Positions 40,786 through 49,383 of a stretch of DNA of 50,072 nucleotides are shown piece after piece. The notes beneath the pieces are model-generated. The model saw only the letters and a list, made by a program, of their open reading frames with translations, made no database searches and was not told the DNA's origin. Location: the NCBI GenBank assembly GCA_009774765.1, contig VSOK01000015.1, positions 1 through 50,072 of the forward strand. Direction: 5' to 3'. The DNA comes from Bacteroidales bacterium (GTDB taxonomy: Bacteria; Bacteroidota; Bacteroidia; Bacteroidales; UBA932). How positions within the stretch are numbered: position 1 is the first letter of the stretch; each line of letters opens with the position of its first letter. Made by a program: the position numbers and the translations under genes.

Positions 40786-43700
40786 CAGAGAAAAATTTAA
40801 AGGTAGAATCAATAATTTCCTGGAGCTGGCATCTGTCTGTAATACCTTCGACAGGGAATCCGAGACTTACTGCCTTGTATCCTAGAGGCGAGTGATATGC
40901 CGTACCGGCGGATATGTTTGTGTCCGGATACCTGAAGATAGTATATGAATTGCCGGATGCCGGCTCGATTCCGTCAGGTGTGTCTGTCCTGTAGACCTTC
41001 CCGTTGTATGTCCCGTTGAATTCGATGTACGGGACCGGGCATACGAAGAGCTGTCTTGCCGGATCAGGCTGGGCTTTCATCACGGGTCTTGCCGTGTTTC
41101 TGCGCGAAGCGTAATTTGTCATCCATCTGTATCCGAGGACATCTTCCGCAAATCTGACGGACTCGTTCTTGAATGAGGGATTCTGCTCCAGAGGATAGAC
41201 CATATCCCATATATCAGTCCCTATATGAGAGCCGGATACAAGAATGTTTCCTCCGGATGAGGTGAACTTCTTTATGGCGGCCTGCATTCCGGCAGGGAAA
41301 ACCCTGTATTTCTCTTTGCCTCCTTTTCCTCCCTTCAGGCTTGTGACCTGTTTGCCGCAGATTATGTCCGCGGCCCAGAATCCTGTCTGGAGCGCGTCTT
41401 CTCTTATGAATGCCTCCGCACTGGCTGAGCAGAACGGGTATCCGGCATCTATGATTGCAGTGCCGTGGACGTAAGGATAGTCAAATGTGTTTCCTGCCAC
41501 AACCTGTCCTGCATAGTCGGTGTAGGATGCCCCGAATCCGGGACAATCATCGTCGCACCACGGCATATCCCTGCGGTACTGGTACATTTCTCCGGTGAAC
41601 GCTATATCCCTGATGTAGGATACTCCACTGTCCTGCCTGTTGTCGAATCCTGCATATTGTGGAGTGTCGTACCAGGTGGGAGCTGAAACTCTTGTGAAAT
41701 TGTTTACGACAATGACCTTTTTAGATCCCATTCCGGTTTCCGGTATTCCGGCTGAAAGTATCTCTGACGGGAAACTTTCTCCCCCTTCGTTGAAGGCTGT
41801 GATTCTGTAGCTGTATATATGTCCGGGTTCGACAGGGACTTCCGTGCAGATCCTCCCGTCTTTCGTATAGGTGTTTTCCAGCCTGGTACCTTTGCTGAAA
41901 GCTCCGCCGTCTTTGCGTACATAAAGGATATATCCTTTGGCACCGGCAGTCTCTTCAGCAGGATCGTCCGTCTCCATCCAGCTGAGCTCGATATGGCTGT
42001 CATCTTTGAATGTTGCTGCAAATGAATGGACCGGCAGTGGCTGTACCGCATACTGGCATCCGTATCTGCTGCTCAGATATTTCAGCATACCTTTATATAC
42101 GGCCCTGCATAATGTGAATTTGAATTCAGGGTCAAGACCGTATCTCATATCGGCGAAATTCTGGTGCGAAAGGCTTTCCAGGAGCATAGTAGGGGACGGT
42201 GGAGTCCGTGATTCCCTGTATGCCCTGTTCCATATCTGCCGTCTTGCCCAGAGGCTGTCCGTCTTCAGGTCGCTGACAATCTGGCTCTGGACTATATCCG
42301 AATACTCCCTTGCAGTGCGTCTGTCTTCTCCGTTAGGCAGCGTGGAACTTCTTTCATTCATCCTCGAATAGATCGCCAGAGTACCTACTATTGAATCGTT
42401 CGGGAAGACGCCAGCATCAGAATGGAACGCGAAGGTCAGGTCGACAGGTATGCCCAGTCCTTTCTGCCCCGGGTTGGTCCTTGATCCTCCGCTTATATAT
42501 CCTACCCAGTCTCCACGGGAGAAAAGGTCGTCCCGGTAGTCGTCCTTCTGGTCATTCTGGCTATATATGCAAGGGTCCATTCCAGCCCACTGAAGCCAGT
42601 ATCTTGCCGCTTCCGCATATCTGGGAAGACCGGATGTCTCTGCTGTATCCTCTCCGAAAGGGGAGCGTGCTATATTTCCCGTTCCTCCGCCGATCTTTAC
42701 CGCGTCAGCGCATATTATGCTCCCGTTGGAAAAACGTCTTCCTTCAGGACAGCTGTTGTCAAGGATTACTTTCCCTTCCGTACCTTCTGCGAATTCGAAT
42801 GTTCCGAGGTATATCCAGGTTCCTCCTCCTGTTTTCTGGTTGACGATAAAGCTGGTGTTCCCGCCTAGGTGGCAGACCGTATAGCGTGCTGATGTCGTGC
42901 TGTTGGGAAATGACCTGTAGGATACATAGACTGCGTATTCTCCTCTTTCCGGTATGTCGGCCGTCCATACTGCCTGGGATTTGTTCTTCCCTTTGGGCGA
43001 AGATATGCACTCGGCTGTACGTGCGGTACCCATAGTGAAAGGGTTGTCAAGGCCTGTATAGATTTCCCTTGTGTCCGCAAAGCCTGTTCCTGCATTTTTC
43101 CATACCCCGGTTTCTGTATATGTGCCGTGAAGTCTTGATGACGGCCCGTTGTGGCCTTTATATTCTTCAGATGAACTGTAGTCCGGGTCGTTGTCTATTA
43201 TTATTTCGACAGGGTTGACGTCTCTTTCCCTTGGCATCATAACGTATGCTCCAGCATTTTCCAGCATAGGCACGAGATAGGGGAGCACGAATGAGGTAGA
43301 GAACAGGTCTTCAACCGTCTGGAAAAGGCAGGGCCTCTGCCATTCCCACCTGCCGAGAGACTGCTCATAGTATCTGCCGTGGCTGGCCCAAAGTGCTATG
43401 TTCCTTCCGCTGAGACCTTTGTCGTATCTGTTTGCCCCGACTTCCTCAACTACAGGGATGCCCTGGTTGCGCGGATCCTTTGTCCTGAACCTGCTCGGTA
43501 CAGGAGATCCTGAGGACCCGGGTGCGTGTACTGCAAGGTCGGAGAGTTTCTCGTTTCTTGAATATATTTCTCCCTGGCGGTATCCGGAATATTGTTCCGG
43601 ACACAATTCCTTGAGTGTCTGTCTGAACCATTTTACATCATCCGCTCTCCATGGATAGTCGCTGAGGCTTTCGGTGAAATAGAAGTCCAGGCTTCCCCCT

Positions 43701-43876
43701 CTTTTCATCACGGACTTGAGTCTGAGCTTTCCGTCCACACCGTTTCTCTGTCTGATCAGGGCCGACAATGAATCACAGGCCGGCTGGAAATCTTTGACTA
43801 TTTTGCTCTGTGCGCTGATGCTCAGCGAAACTATCAGAGACAATACGACAAAAGCCGCTCTGTGCATAGCTACCAT
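40766..43876 (-). CDS. Large secreted amidase-like protein with golvesin-type and FN3 domains
   Basis: About 1036 aa with an N-terminal signal peptide (MHRAAFVVLSLIVSLSISAQS). An N-acetylmuramoyl-L-alanine amidase-like fold seems split: NIALWASHGRYYEQ and LENAGAYVMMPRERD come before, and VDLTFAFHSDAG and PSPTMLLESLSHQNFADMRYGLDPEFK after, a beta-rich insert of about 230 residues (golvesin-like, DNPFTMGTARTAEC ... GTWIYLGTFEFAEG). A fibronectin-III-like segment and a C-terminal region follow. Relatives are often labelled xanthan lyase. Peptidoglycan cleavage is inferred from the H and E positions. The start overlaps the VanZ stop; ATG 43867 is equally possible. Confidence 0.78.
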   Translation of the reverse strand: MVAMHRAAFVVLSLIVSLSISAQSKIVKDFQPACDSLSALIRQRNGVDGKLRLKSVMKRGGSLDFYFTESLSDYPWRADDVKWFRQTLKELCPEQYSGYRQGEIYSRNEKLSDLAVHAPGSSGSPVPSRFRTKDPRNQGIPVVEEVGANRYDKGLSGRNIALWASHGRYYEQSLGRWEWQRPCLFQTVEDLFSTSFVLPYLVPMLENAGAYVMMPRERDVNPVEIIIDNDPDYSSSEEYKGHNGPSSRLHGTYTETGVWKNAGTGFADTREIYTGLDNPFTMGTARTAECISSPKGKNKSQAVWTADIPERGEYAVYVSYRSFPNSTTSARYTVCHLGGNTSFIVNQKTGGGTWIYLGTFEFAEGTEGKVILDNSCPEGRRFSNGSIICADAVKIGGGTGNIARSPFGEDTAETSGLPRYAEAARYWLQWAGMDPCIYSQNDQKDDYRDDLFSRGDWVGYISGGSRTNPGQKGLGIPVDLTFAFHSDAGVFPNDSIVGTLAIYSRMNERSSTLPNGEDRRTAREYSDIVQSQIVSDLKTDSLWARRQIWNRAYRESRTPPSPTMLLESLSHQNFADMRYGLDPEFKFTLCRAVYKGMLKYLSSRYGCQYAVQPLPVHSFAATFKDDSHIELSWMETDDPAEETAGAKGYILYVRKDGGAFSKGTRLENTYTKDGRICTEVPVEPGHIYSYRITAFNEGGESFPSEILSAGIPETGMGSKKVIVVNNFTRVSAPTWYDTPQYAGFDNRQDSGVSYIRDIAFTGEMYQYRRDMPWCDDDCPGFGASYTDYAGQVVAGNTFDYPYVHGTAIIDAGYPFCSASAEAFIREDALQTGFWAADIICGKQVTSLKGGKGGKEKYRVFPAGMQAAIKKFTSSGGNILVSGSHIGTDIWDMVYPLEQNPSFKNESVRFAEDVLGYRWMTNYASRRNTARPVMKAQPDPARQLFVCPVPYIEFNGTYNGKVYRTDTPDGIEPASGNSYTIFRYPDTNISAGTAYHSPLGYKAVSLGFPVEGITDRCQLQEIIDSTFKFFSDDSTTE

Positions 43877-44265
43877 TTTTTTGAAATTGCACCGTAGACT
43901 GTCACGGCGACACAACCAACGAATATTCCAAGGCAGTCGGCGCGGAAATCATTGATGTCCGCACTTCTGTAGTCGGTCATACCCTGTATGAGTTCCGTTC
44001 CTCCTGCGATTACGGTCCCTGCGACCACTACCCACAGCATAAAAAACAGCAGGCTTGAAGGTATGCCCCTCTGCCTGTGGAATGCGGTGTACATAAGTGC
44101 CGGATAAGGCAGAAAAAGAAGGAAATGTACAATCTTGTCTTTCGGCAGTCCCAACCAGGTGGTTGATATATCCACACCAGTATCAAATTTTGCGAAAAAT
44201 GCTATTCCGGTAACTATCAAGTAGATGACCAGCAGTATTCTTGGTATAAGCCGCTTCTTGTCCAT
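43870..44265 (-). CDS. VanZ-like membrane protein (131 aa)
   Basis: Four hydrophobic segments with the family patterns PKDKIVHFLLFLPYPAL and GGTELIQGMTDYRSADINDFRADCLGI. VanZ raises teicoplanin resistance in enterococci by an unknown mechanism; bacteroidal copies are widespread and probably linked to the envelope. It lies between the exporter (32 bp) and the amidase-like gene (overlap), so a role in envelope assembly is suggested by context. Confidence 0.85.
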   Translation of the reverse strand: MDKKRLIPRILLVIYLIVTGIAFFAKFDTGVDISTTWLGLPKDKIVHFLLFLPYPALMYTAFHRQRGIPSSLLFFMLWVVVAGTVIAGGTELIQGMTDYRSADINDFRADCLGIFVGCVAVTVYGAISKKW

Positions 44266-44297
44266 AAATATGAATTCTGTTTCTGCCCGCAGGCTGT

Positions 44298-46130
44298 CTA
44301 TAGTGCCTGCATATCGTTGAGTTTCTTGTAATATCCGTTCAAAGCTATAAGCTGTTCGTGCTTGCCTCTTTCAACTATCACACCATCCTGCATTACGCAT
44401 ATTTCGTCAGCATTCTTTATCGTGGAAAGACGGTGCGCTATAGCTATTGTGGTACGTGATACAGTCAGTCTGTCCAGTGCTTCCTGCACAAGCCTTTCTG
44501 ATTCCGTGTCAAGTGCTGAAGTGGCTTCGTCGAGAATCAGTATCGGAGGATTCTTGAGTATGGCCCTGGCGATGCTTATCCTCTGCCTCTGGCCGCCGGA
44601 CAGCTTGCCTCCCCTGTCACCGATATTGGTGTTGTAGCCTTCCTCCTTCTCCATTATGAAGTCGTGCGCATTGGCGATTTTTGCCGCGGCTACAACCTGT
44701 TCCATAGTGGCTCCTTCCACTCCGAAGGCTATATTGTTGAAAATAGTGTCGTTGAAAAGGATCGCCTCCTGGTTTACATTGCCTATAAGGCTCCTCAATG
44801 ACTTGATTTTCATATCCTTTATGTTGACTCCGTCAATGAGCAGCTCTCCCGCGCTTACATCGTGATAGCGCGGCACCAGATCCACAAGTGTGGATTTGCC
44901 TGAGCCGGACTGTCCTACAAGGGCTACCGTCTTGCCTTTAGGGACAGTCAGATTGATGTCGTGAAGCACTTCCTTGCCGTTCTCATAGCTGAAGCATACT
45001 CCTTTGAATTCTATCCTGTCGTTGAAGTTCTCTATGGCATAGGCATCCGGAATCTCCTTTATATTGTTTTCCGCCTTCATTATCTTGTCGACCCTTTCCA
45101 TAGATGCAAGACCTTTGGGGATATTGTAGCCGGCTCTTGCAAGTTCCTTGAGAGGATTGAGCACACTGTACAGGATGACCATAAAGAATATGAAGGTAGG
45201 GGCGTCTATCGGCGAGTTATCCCTGAGAATCAGTGTGCCTCCGAACCAGAGGACGATCATAATCATCAGAGTACCGAGGAATTCACTGACGGGGTGGGCG
45301 AGAGCCTGCCTTATCGCTACCTTTGATGTAGCCTTGCGGAGATGGTCGCTTGTGTCGCGGAAACGTTTTTTCATCCTGTCCTCCGCTATGAAGGCCTTGA
45401 TGATCCTGAGCCCGCCGAGAGTCTCTTCAAGCTGTGACATTGTTTCGCTCCATCTTCCCTGTGCCTCAAGGGATTCGCGTTTGAGCTTCTTGCCGATCGC
45501 TCCCATTCCCCAGGCCATGAGCGGCACCACAAGTATGGTGAACAAGGTAAGCTCCCAGCTTGTGTACAGGAGCGTTCCGAAATATGCCACTATGAGGATA
45601 GGGTTCTTGATGAGCATATCAAGGGAACTCGTGATGGAGTTTTCGATTTCTCCCACATCGCCGCTCATACGTGCAATGATGTCGCCTTTTTTCTCCTGTG
45701 AGAAAAATCCGAGGGGGAGGCTCATCATCTTATTGTATACCTGTGTCCTTATGTCTCTTACTATACCGGTCCTCAGCGGTACCATAATCGCGGACGAGCC
45801 GAAATAGCAGCTTGTCTTCAATGCTGTCATAAGTCCGAGGAACAGTCCGAGGATAAGCAGTGTCCACGATGCTCCGTATGTGTCTATGATGTTTGTGACA
45901 TAATAGTACATATTGTTGAGCAGTATGTCTTTTGTCTCCATTTCCGCATCCCACGGGATGAATTCATAGACGGTGTTGTCCATCTTGAAAAGGATCTGCA
46001 GGATAGGTATTATCAGCGTAAATGAGAAAATGTTGAATATGGCCGAGAAGACATTGAGGACCACAGCCCAGATAAGATATATCTTGTATGGCGATACGAA
46101 CCGCCTCATCATCTGTAAAAATTCTTTCAT
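44298..46130 (-). CDS. MsbA-like ABC exporter (610 aa)
   Basis: A half-transporter: six membrane helices in residues 15-330, then the ATPase domain with Walker A GQSGSGKST (near residue 400), signature LSGGQ, Walker B ILILDEATSALD and the switch histidine in IAHRLST. It works as a homodimer and belongs to the lipid A/lipid-linked-oligosaccharide exporter group. Its neighbours (two glycosyltransferases upstream, VanZ and amidase downstream) support export of a glycolipid. An insert of about 45 residues between helices 1 and 2 (DNTVYEFIPWDAEMETKDILLNN) is common in Bacteroidetes copies. Confidence 0.92.
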   Translation of the reverse strand: MKEFLQMMRRFVSPYKIYLIWAVVLNVFSAIFNIFSFTLIIPILQILFKMDNTVYEFIPWDAEMETKDILLNNMYYYVTNIIDTYGASWTLLILGLFLGLMTALKTSCYFGSSAIMVPLRTGIVRDIRTQVYNKMMSLPLGFFSQEKKGDIIARMSGDVGEIENSITSSLDMLIKNPILIVAYFGTLLYTSWELTLFTILVVPLMAWGMGAIGKKLKRESLEAQGRWSETMSQLEETLGGLRIIKAFIAEDRMKKRFRDTSDHLRKATSKVAIRQALAHPVSEFLGTLMIMIVLWFGGTLILRDNSPIDAPTFIFFMVILYSVLNPLKELARAGYNIPKGLASMERVDKIMKAENNIKEIPDAYAIENFNDRIEFKGVCFSYENGKEVLHDINLTVPKGKTVALVGQSGSGKSTLVDLVPRYHDVSAGELLIDGVNIKDMKIKSLRSLIGNVNQEAILFNDTIFNNIAFGVEGATMEQVVAAAKIANAHDFIMEKEEGYNTNIGDRGGKLSGGQRQRISIARAILKNPPILILDEATSALDTESERLVQEALDRLTVSRTTIAIAHRLSTIKNADEICVMQDGVIVERGKHEQLIALNGYYKKLNDMQAL

Positions 46131-46198
46131 CTTTTTCAGTTAAAAATCAAAATTCGCAAAAAGCCCCCCAAAGATAATAATTAAAATGATAAAACCGG

Positions 46199-46996
46199 TC
46201 AATCAGCATCCTTGATGAAGCGTTTCCAGAAATCATAATGCACTTGCGGCTTGTACCAGGCGTGGCATCCGAACGGAAGCTGTCCGTTCTGATAGTTGTA
46301 CACCCATTGGGGATTTTCATCGAACGCGAAGCGCAGGGCTTCATCGAATCCCGGTTTGTGCAGCCTGTCTTCCGTGTGCTCAAGCTCAAGAAGAAGCATA
46401 AGGTCTTCAGGGTAGAACTTCCGGTCGTCGGAGAGCAGACCGGCGAAATGCTCTTTGTATTTGCGGGTGATTCCTATGAATGTATCCGTCTTTCTCAGGG
46501 ACAGTCCTCCGTTGCCTACCTGTGTCCGGTGAAAACGGTTCTTGTTCTGCCTGAACCGTCTTATACGCCATCTGTATGACATCCTGTCAAAGAAATTCAG
46601 CCTGTGCTTTCTCATAGGCGGCCAGGGGGCTCCTATATAATCATAGCCTTTCAGACACCAGTCAAGAAGTTCGTCCCGGAACACGTATGCGTCCGTCTGG
46701 CATATCAGAACATATCCGTATTCTGCAAATCTGCTGTAGAACTCCTCTTCAAGCACAAGCTTGTTGTAGCCTCTCAGGCTTTTGAAATACCTGTCATCGA
46801 AACTTTCCGTCCTGTGCAGTGCCGGATTGTATATATTTGACATGCCCCCCACGGATATATCCAGGGTCTCAGGCTTTACGAATATTATCGTATAGTCTTT
46901 CAGGACCTTTATGTTCTGTCTCAGGGATATTGTCTCCTGAGGATTCAATGAGGTGGTATATATGGGGATCAATACCGCTATGTCTTCTTTCTTCAT
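46199..46996 (-). CDS. DUF5672 putative glycosyltransferase (265 aa)
   Basis: The pattern VLIPIYTTSLNPQETISLRQNI ... LICQTDAYVF ... YIGAPWPP ... VGNGGLSLRKTDTFI ... YPEDLMLLLE is that of the DUF5672 family. It has a GT-A-like fold, a DxD-like D-A-Y near the QTDAYVF strand and an acidic ED in the acceptor region. The product is unknown. It starts 9 bp after a GT4 gene in the envelope operon and probably acts on the same glycan. Confidence 0.8.
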   Translation of the reverse strand: MKKEDIAVLIPIYTTSLNPQETISLRQNIKVLKDYTIIFVKPETLDISVGGMSNIYNPALHRTESFDDRYFKSLRGYNKLVLEEEFYSRFAEYGYVLICQTDAYVFRDELLDWCLKGYDYIGAPWPPMRKHRLNFFDRMSYRWRIRRFRQNKNRFHRTQVGNGGLSLRKTDTFIGITRKYKEHFAGLLSDDRKFYPEDLMLLLELEHTEDRLHKPGFDEALRFAFDENPQWVYNYQNGQLPFGCHAWYKPQVHYDFWKRFIKDAD

Positions 46997-47005
46997 ATTT
47001 CTGTA

Positions 47006-48247
47006 TCAGATTTTCTCGATGACGGCAAACAGACGCTCCATTATGGTGTCCCAGTTGTAGTTTGCGTCCATATATTCCTTTCCGGCTTTCCTTATCTGCC
47101 CGACCAGGGTGCTGTCGGTCAGTATCCTGTGCAGATTGCCGGTGAAGCTTCTGCGTGATGTGAACTGCATGACTGCTCCCTTGCTTCTGATGCTGTGTTC
47201 TTTGAGGACGTTGCATCTGCCGTTGACAAGCACGGGGACACGGTCGTAGAGGGCTTCAAGAAGTATAAGCGACAGGCTTTCGTACCGTGACGGGTTTATC
47301 AGCACCTTCGCGTGCTGCAATATGCTCCTTTTTTCACTGTCGGATACGAATCCGGTGTAGACGCATCCGGGGACTTCGTATCTTTTCTTTCTCTTGGTCA
47401 TATTCCCGACCATAACAAGTGGCGGCGTATTTTCCTGGCCGTATTTTTTCCTGTATGCCGAATAATACTTCAGCATCTTTCCGGTCTTGTACCGCTCTAT
47501 CCTGCCGATGTATACTATATATTCATCGGGAAGGTTGAATTTCCTTCTGACCGATTCCCAGTCGGCAGGCTCGGGCGTTTCGATGCCTACGCTGATGATT
47601 CCGTTGGAGTGCAGCCGTTTCCCGAAGATCCTGCGCGCCAGCTTCTGCTCCGCATAGGTGTTGAATCCCATATATCTTATCCTTGGAACTGCCAGCCTCA
47701 GTGAATTTCTGAAGCTTGCGTTCTCATCGTGCATAGTCGGGATGCCTATCATCTTCTCTCCGGCCAGCATCGCCGTATAATAGAACGGGGCAAATATTGA
47801 TGTGATTGCTATTATTGCCTTGTAGTCGTCCTTGTGGTCAAGGATATAGCGGTCCAGGGCCTCGGAGTGGAATACGTTCCTTTCCTGTGCCTTGATATCG
47901 TATCCAAGTCCCCATCCGTCGAGCATACTTATATATTTGAGTATTCCCAACGTGTACAGGAACCTGCGTATTCCCCATATAGGCTTGAGCCTCCTTATAT
48001 AATGTTTTTCGGAAATCCCGTCCTCTGGCTGGCGTACCGGGAATCTTCTTACGAGAATGCCGTCAACGGTCTCTTCTCCTTCCGGATAGGAATTTTCCTT
48101 TGAGACCATATCTTTTATACAGGTTGTAAGAATTTCGATGTCATACCGTTCGGCAGCCCTTTGGGCAAGCATACGGCAGTGCAGTTCCGCTCCTCCGTTT
48201 ATCTCTTTTCCGTAACGTCCGACAACAAAAGCTATCTTTTCCCTCAT
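47006..48247 (-). CDS. GT4-family glycosyltransferase (413 aa)
   Basis: The GT-B fold begins IAFVVGRYGKEINGGAELHCRMLAQRAAERYDIEILT (the GGAE loop) and has the donor motif HAKVLINPSRYESLSLILLEALYDRVPVLVNGRC (E-x7-E). It is the first gene of the long leftward envelope operon; a TATCTTTG box lies 35 bp upstream (48282-48289). The sugar is unknown. Its partner on the other strand (48340) is a second GT4 enzyme transcribed divergently. Confidence 0.9.
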   Translation of the reverse strand: MREKIAFVVGRYGKEINGGAELHCRMLAQRAAERYDIEILTTCIKDMVSKENSYPEGEETVDGILVRRFPVRQPEDGISEKHYIRRLKPIWGIRRFLYTLGILKYISMLDGWGLGYDIKAQERNVFHSEALDRYILDHKDDYKAIIAITSIFAPFYYTAMLAGEKMIGIPTMHDENASFRNSLRLAVPRIRYMGFNTYAEQKLARRIFGKRLHSNGIISVGIETPEPADWESVRRKFNLPDEYIVYIGRIERYKTGKMLKYYSAYRKKYGQENTPPLVMVGNMTKRKKRYEVPGCVYTGFVSDSEKRSILQHAKVLINPSRYESLSLILLEALYDRVPVLVNGRCNVLKEHSIRSKGAVMQFTSRRSFTGNLHRILTDSTLVGQIRKAGKEYMDANYNWDTIMERLFAVIEKI

Positions 48248-48281
48248 AGTCTGTTCTAAGTATCGAATTTTTACAGTTCTG

Positions 48282-48319
48282 CAAAGATATACACAAATAA
48301 AATAAAATGAATATATTTG
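48282..48319. promoter_or_regulatory. Divergent promoter boxes between two GT4 genes
   Basis: Minus strand TATCTTTG (48289-48282) serves the gene at 48247. Plus strand TATATTTG (48312-48319) serves the gene at 48340. The plus box rules out the upstream ATG at 48307. Confidence 0.6.
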
Positions 48320-48339
48320 CGGACCAATTCATAATAAAT

Positions 48340-49383
48340 ATGATCGTTGTAGATTGTGAGAGGATGAAATATCCTAATACAGGGCTGTTCGCCTTTTGCG
48401 ACAACCTGTCAAGATGTCTTGTGGATCTTTCATCCAAAGAAAGGGTCGATATGGAGTTCTTTGTCCCTTCGAATATTGAAGGCAGATGGGGAAACGGAGT
48501 GAAATACCGTCCTGTGCATGACATATATAAGCTATGGCTTCCCTGTACGTCTGATGTCAAAGTATGGCACACCACCCAGAATACATCCCCTTATTGTCCT
48601 CCTGCAAGGGTGAAGAGAGTGCTCACTATGCACGATCTCAATTTTCTCTATGAACTGCCGCTCTCCAAGCACGCCAGGTATATGAGGAAATTCCAGGACA
48701 GCATCGACAGGGCTGACAGGATTGTAGCCATATCCAGGAGCACCAAAAGGGATATAGAGGAAAATCTGAACCTTTCAGGCAAAAGCATAGAGGTCATCTA
48801 CAACGGACTTAATTTCTTTGACGGCGAGATTGTTCCTCCTCAAGTAAAGCCTGACGGGAAATTCATCTTTTCTGTCGGTACCATATTGAGGAAGAAGAAT
48901 TTTCATGTTCTTCCGCGGCTCCTTAAAGGGAATGACTACCGTCTTGTAATAGCCGGAAACATATCCTCGAATTCATATTGTGCAGAGATTCTGGAGCAGG
49001 CCAGGCAATGGGGCGTCGAGTCAAGGGTTACGATAACGGGACCAGTGTCCGAACCTGTCAAGCAGTGGTATCTTCAGAACTGTGACGCTTTTGTGTTCCC
49101 GTCGATTGCCGAGGGATTCGGCCTTCCTGTAATAGAAGCGATGAGGTACGGAAAACCGATATTCCTTTCGGACCATACTTCACTTCCTGAGATAGGGGGG
49201 GACAAGGCTTTCTATTTTGACCACTTCTTCGACCCTGATGCCATGAGGGCCAGATTTGAGGAGGGCATGAAGATTTATGCGGACGGAGGTGTAGACGCGG
49301 ACGCTATGCGTGCATACGCGGAAAGTTTCTCCTGGGAAAATACTTCCCGTCTGTATATGGACATCTACAAGGAGCTGTTATAG
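48340..49383 (+). CDS. GT4-family glycosyltransferase (347 aa)
   Basis: The GT-B fold has KRVLTMHDLNFLYELP, then RIVAISRSTKRDIEENLNL and the donor region CDAFVFPSIAEGFGLPVIEAMRYGKPIFLSD (EGFGLPVIEAM, the classical mannosyl/glucosyl-transferase GT4 pattern). ATG 48340 is chosen since the only earlier ATG (48307) lies upstream of the -7 box. It overlaps the opposite M28 peptidase gene by 6 bp. Role in lipopolysaccharide or a similar glycan is inferred from the neighbouring envelope operon. Confidence 0.9.
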   Translation: MIVVDCERMKYPNTGLFAFCDNLSRCLVDLSSKERVDMEFFVPSNIEGRWGNGVKYRPVHDIYKLWLPCTSDVKVWHTTQNTSPYCPPARVKRVLTMHDLNFLYELPLSKHARYMRKFQDSIDRADRIVAISRSTKRDIEENLNLSGKSIEVIYNGLNFFDGEIVPPQVKPDGKFIFSVGTILRKKNFHVLPRLLKGNDYRLVIAGNISSNSYCAEILEQARQWGVESRVTITGPVSEPVKQWYLQNCDAFVFPSIAEGFGLPVIEAMRYGKPIFLSDHTSLPEIGGDKAFYFDHFFDPDAMRARFEEGMKIYADGGVDADAMRAYAESFSWENTSRLYMDIYKELL

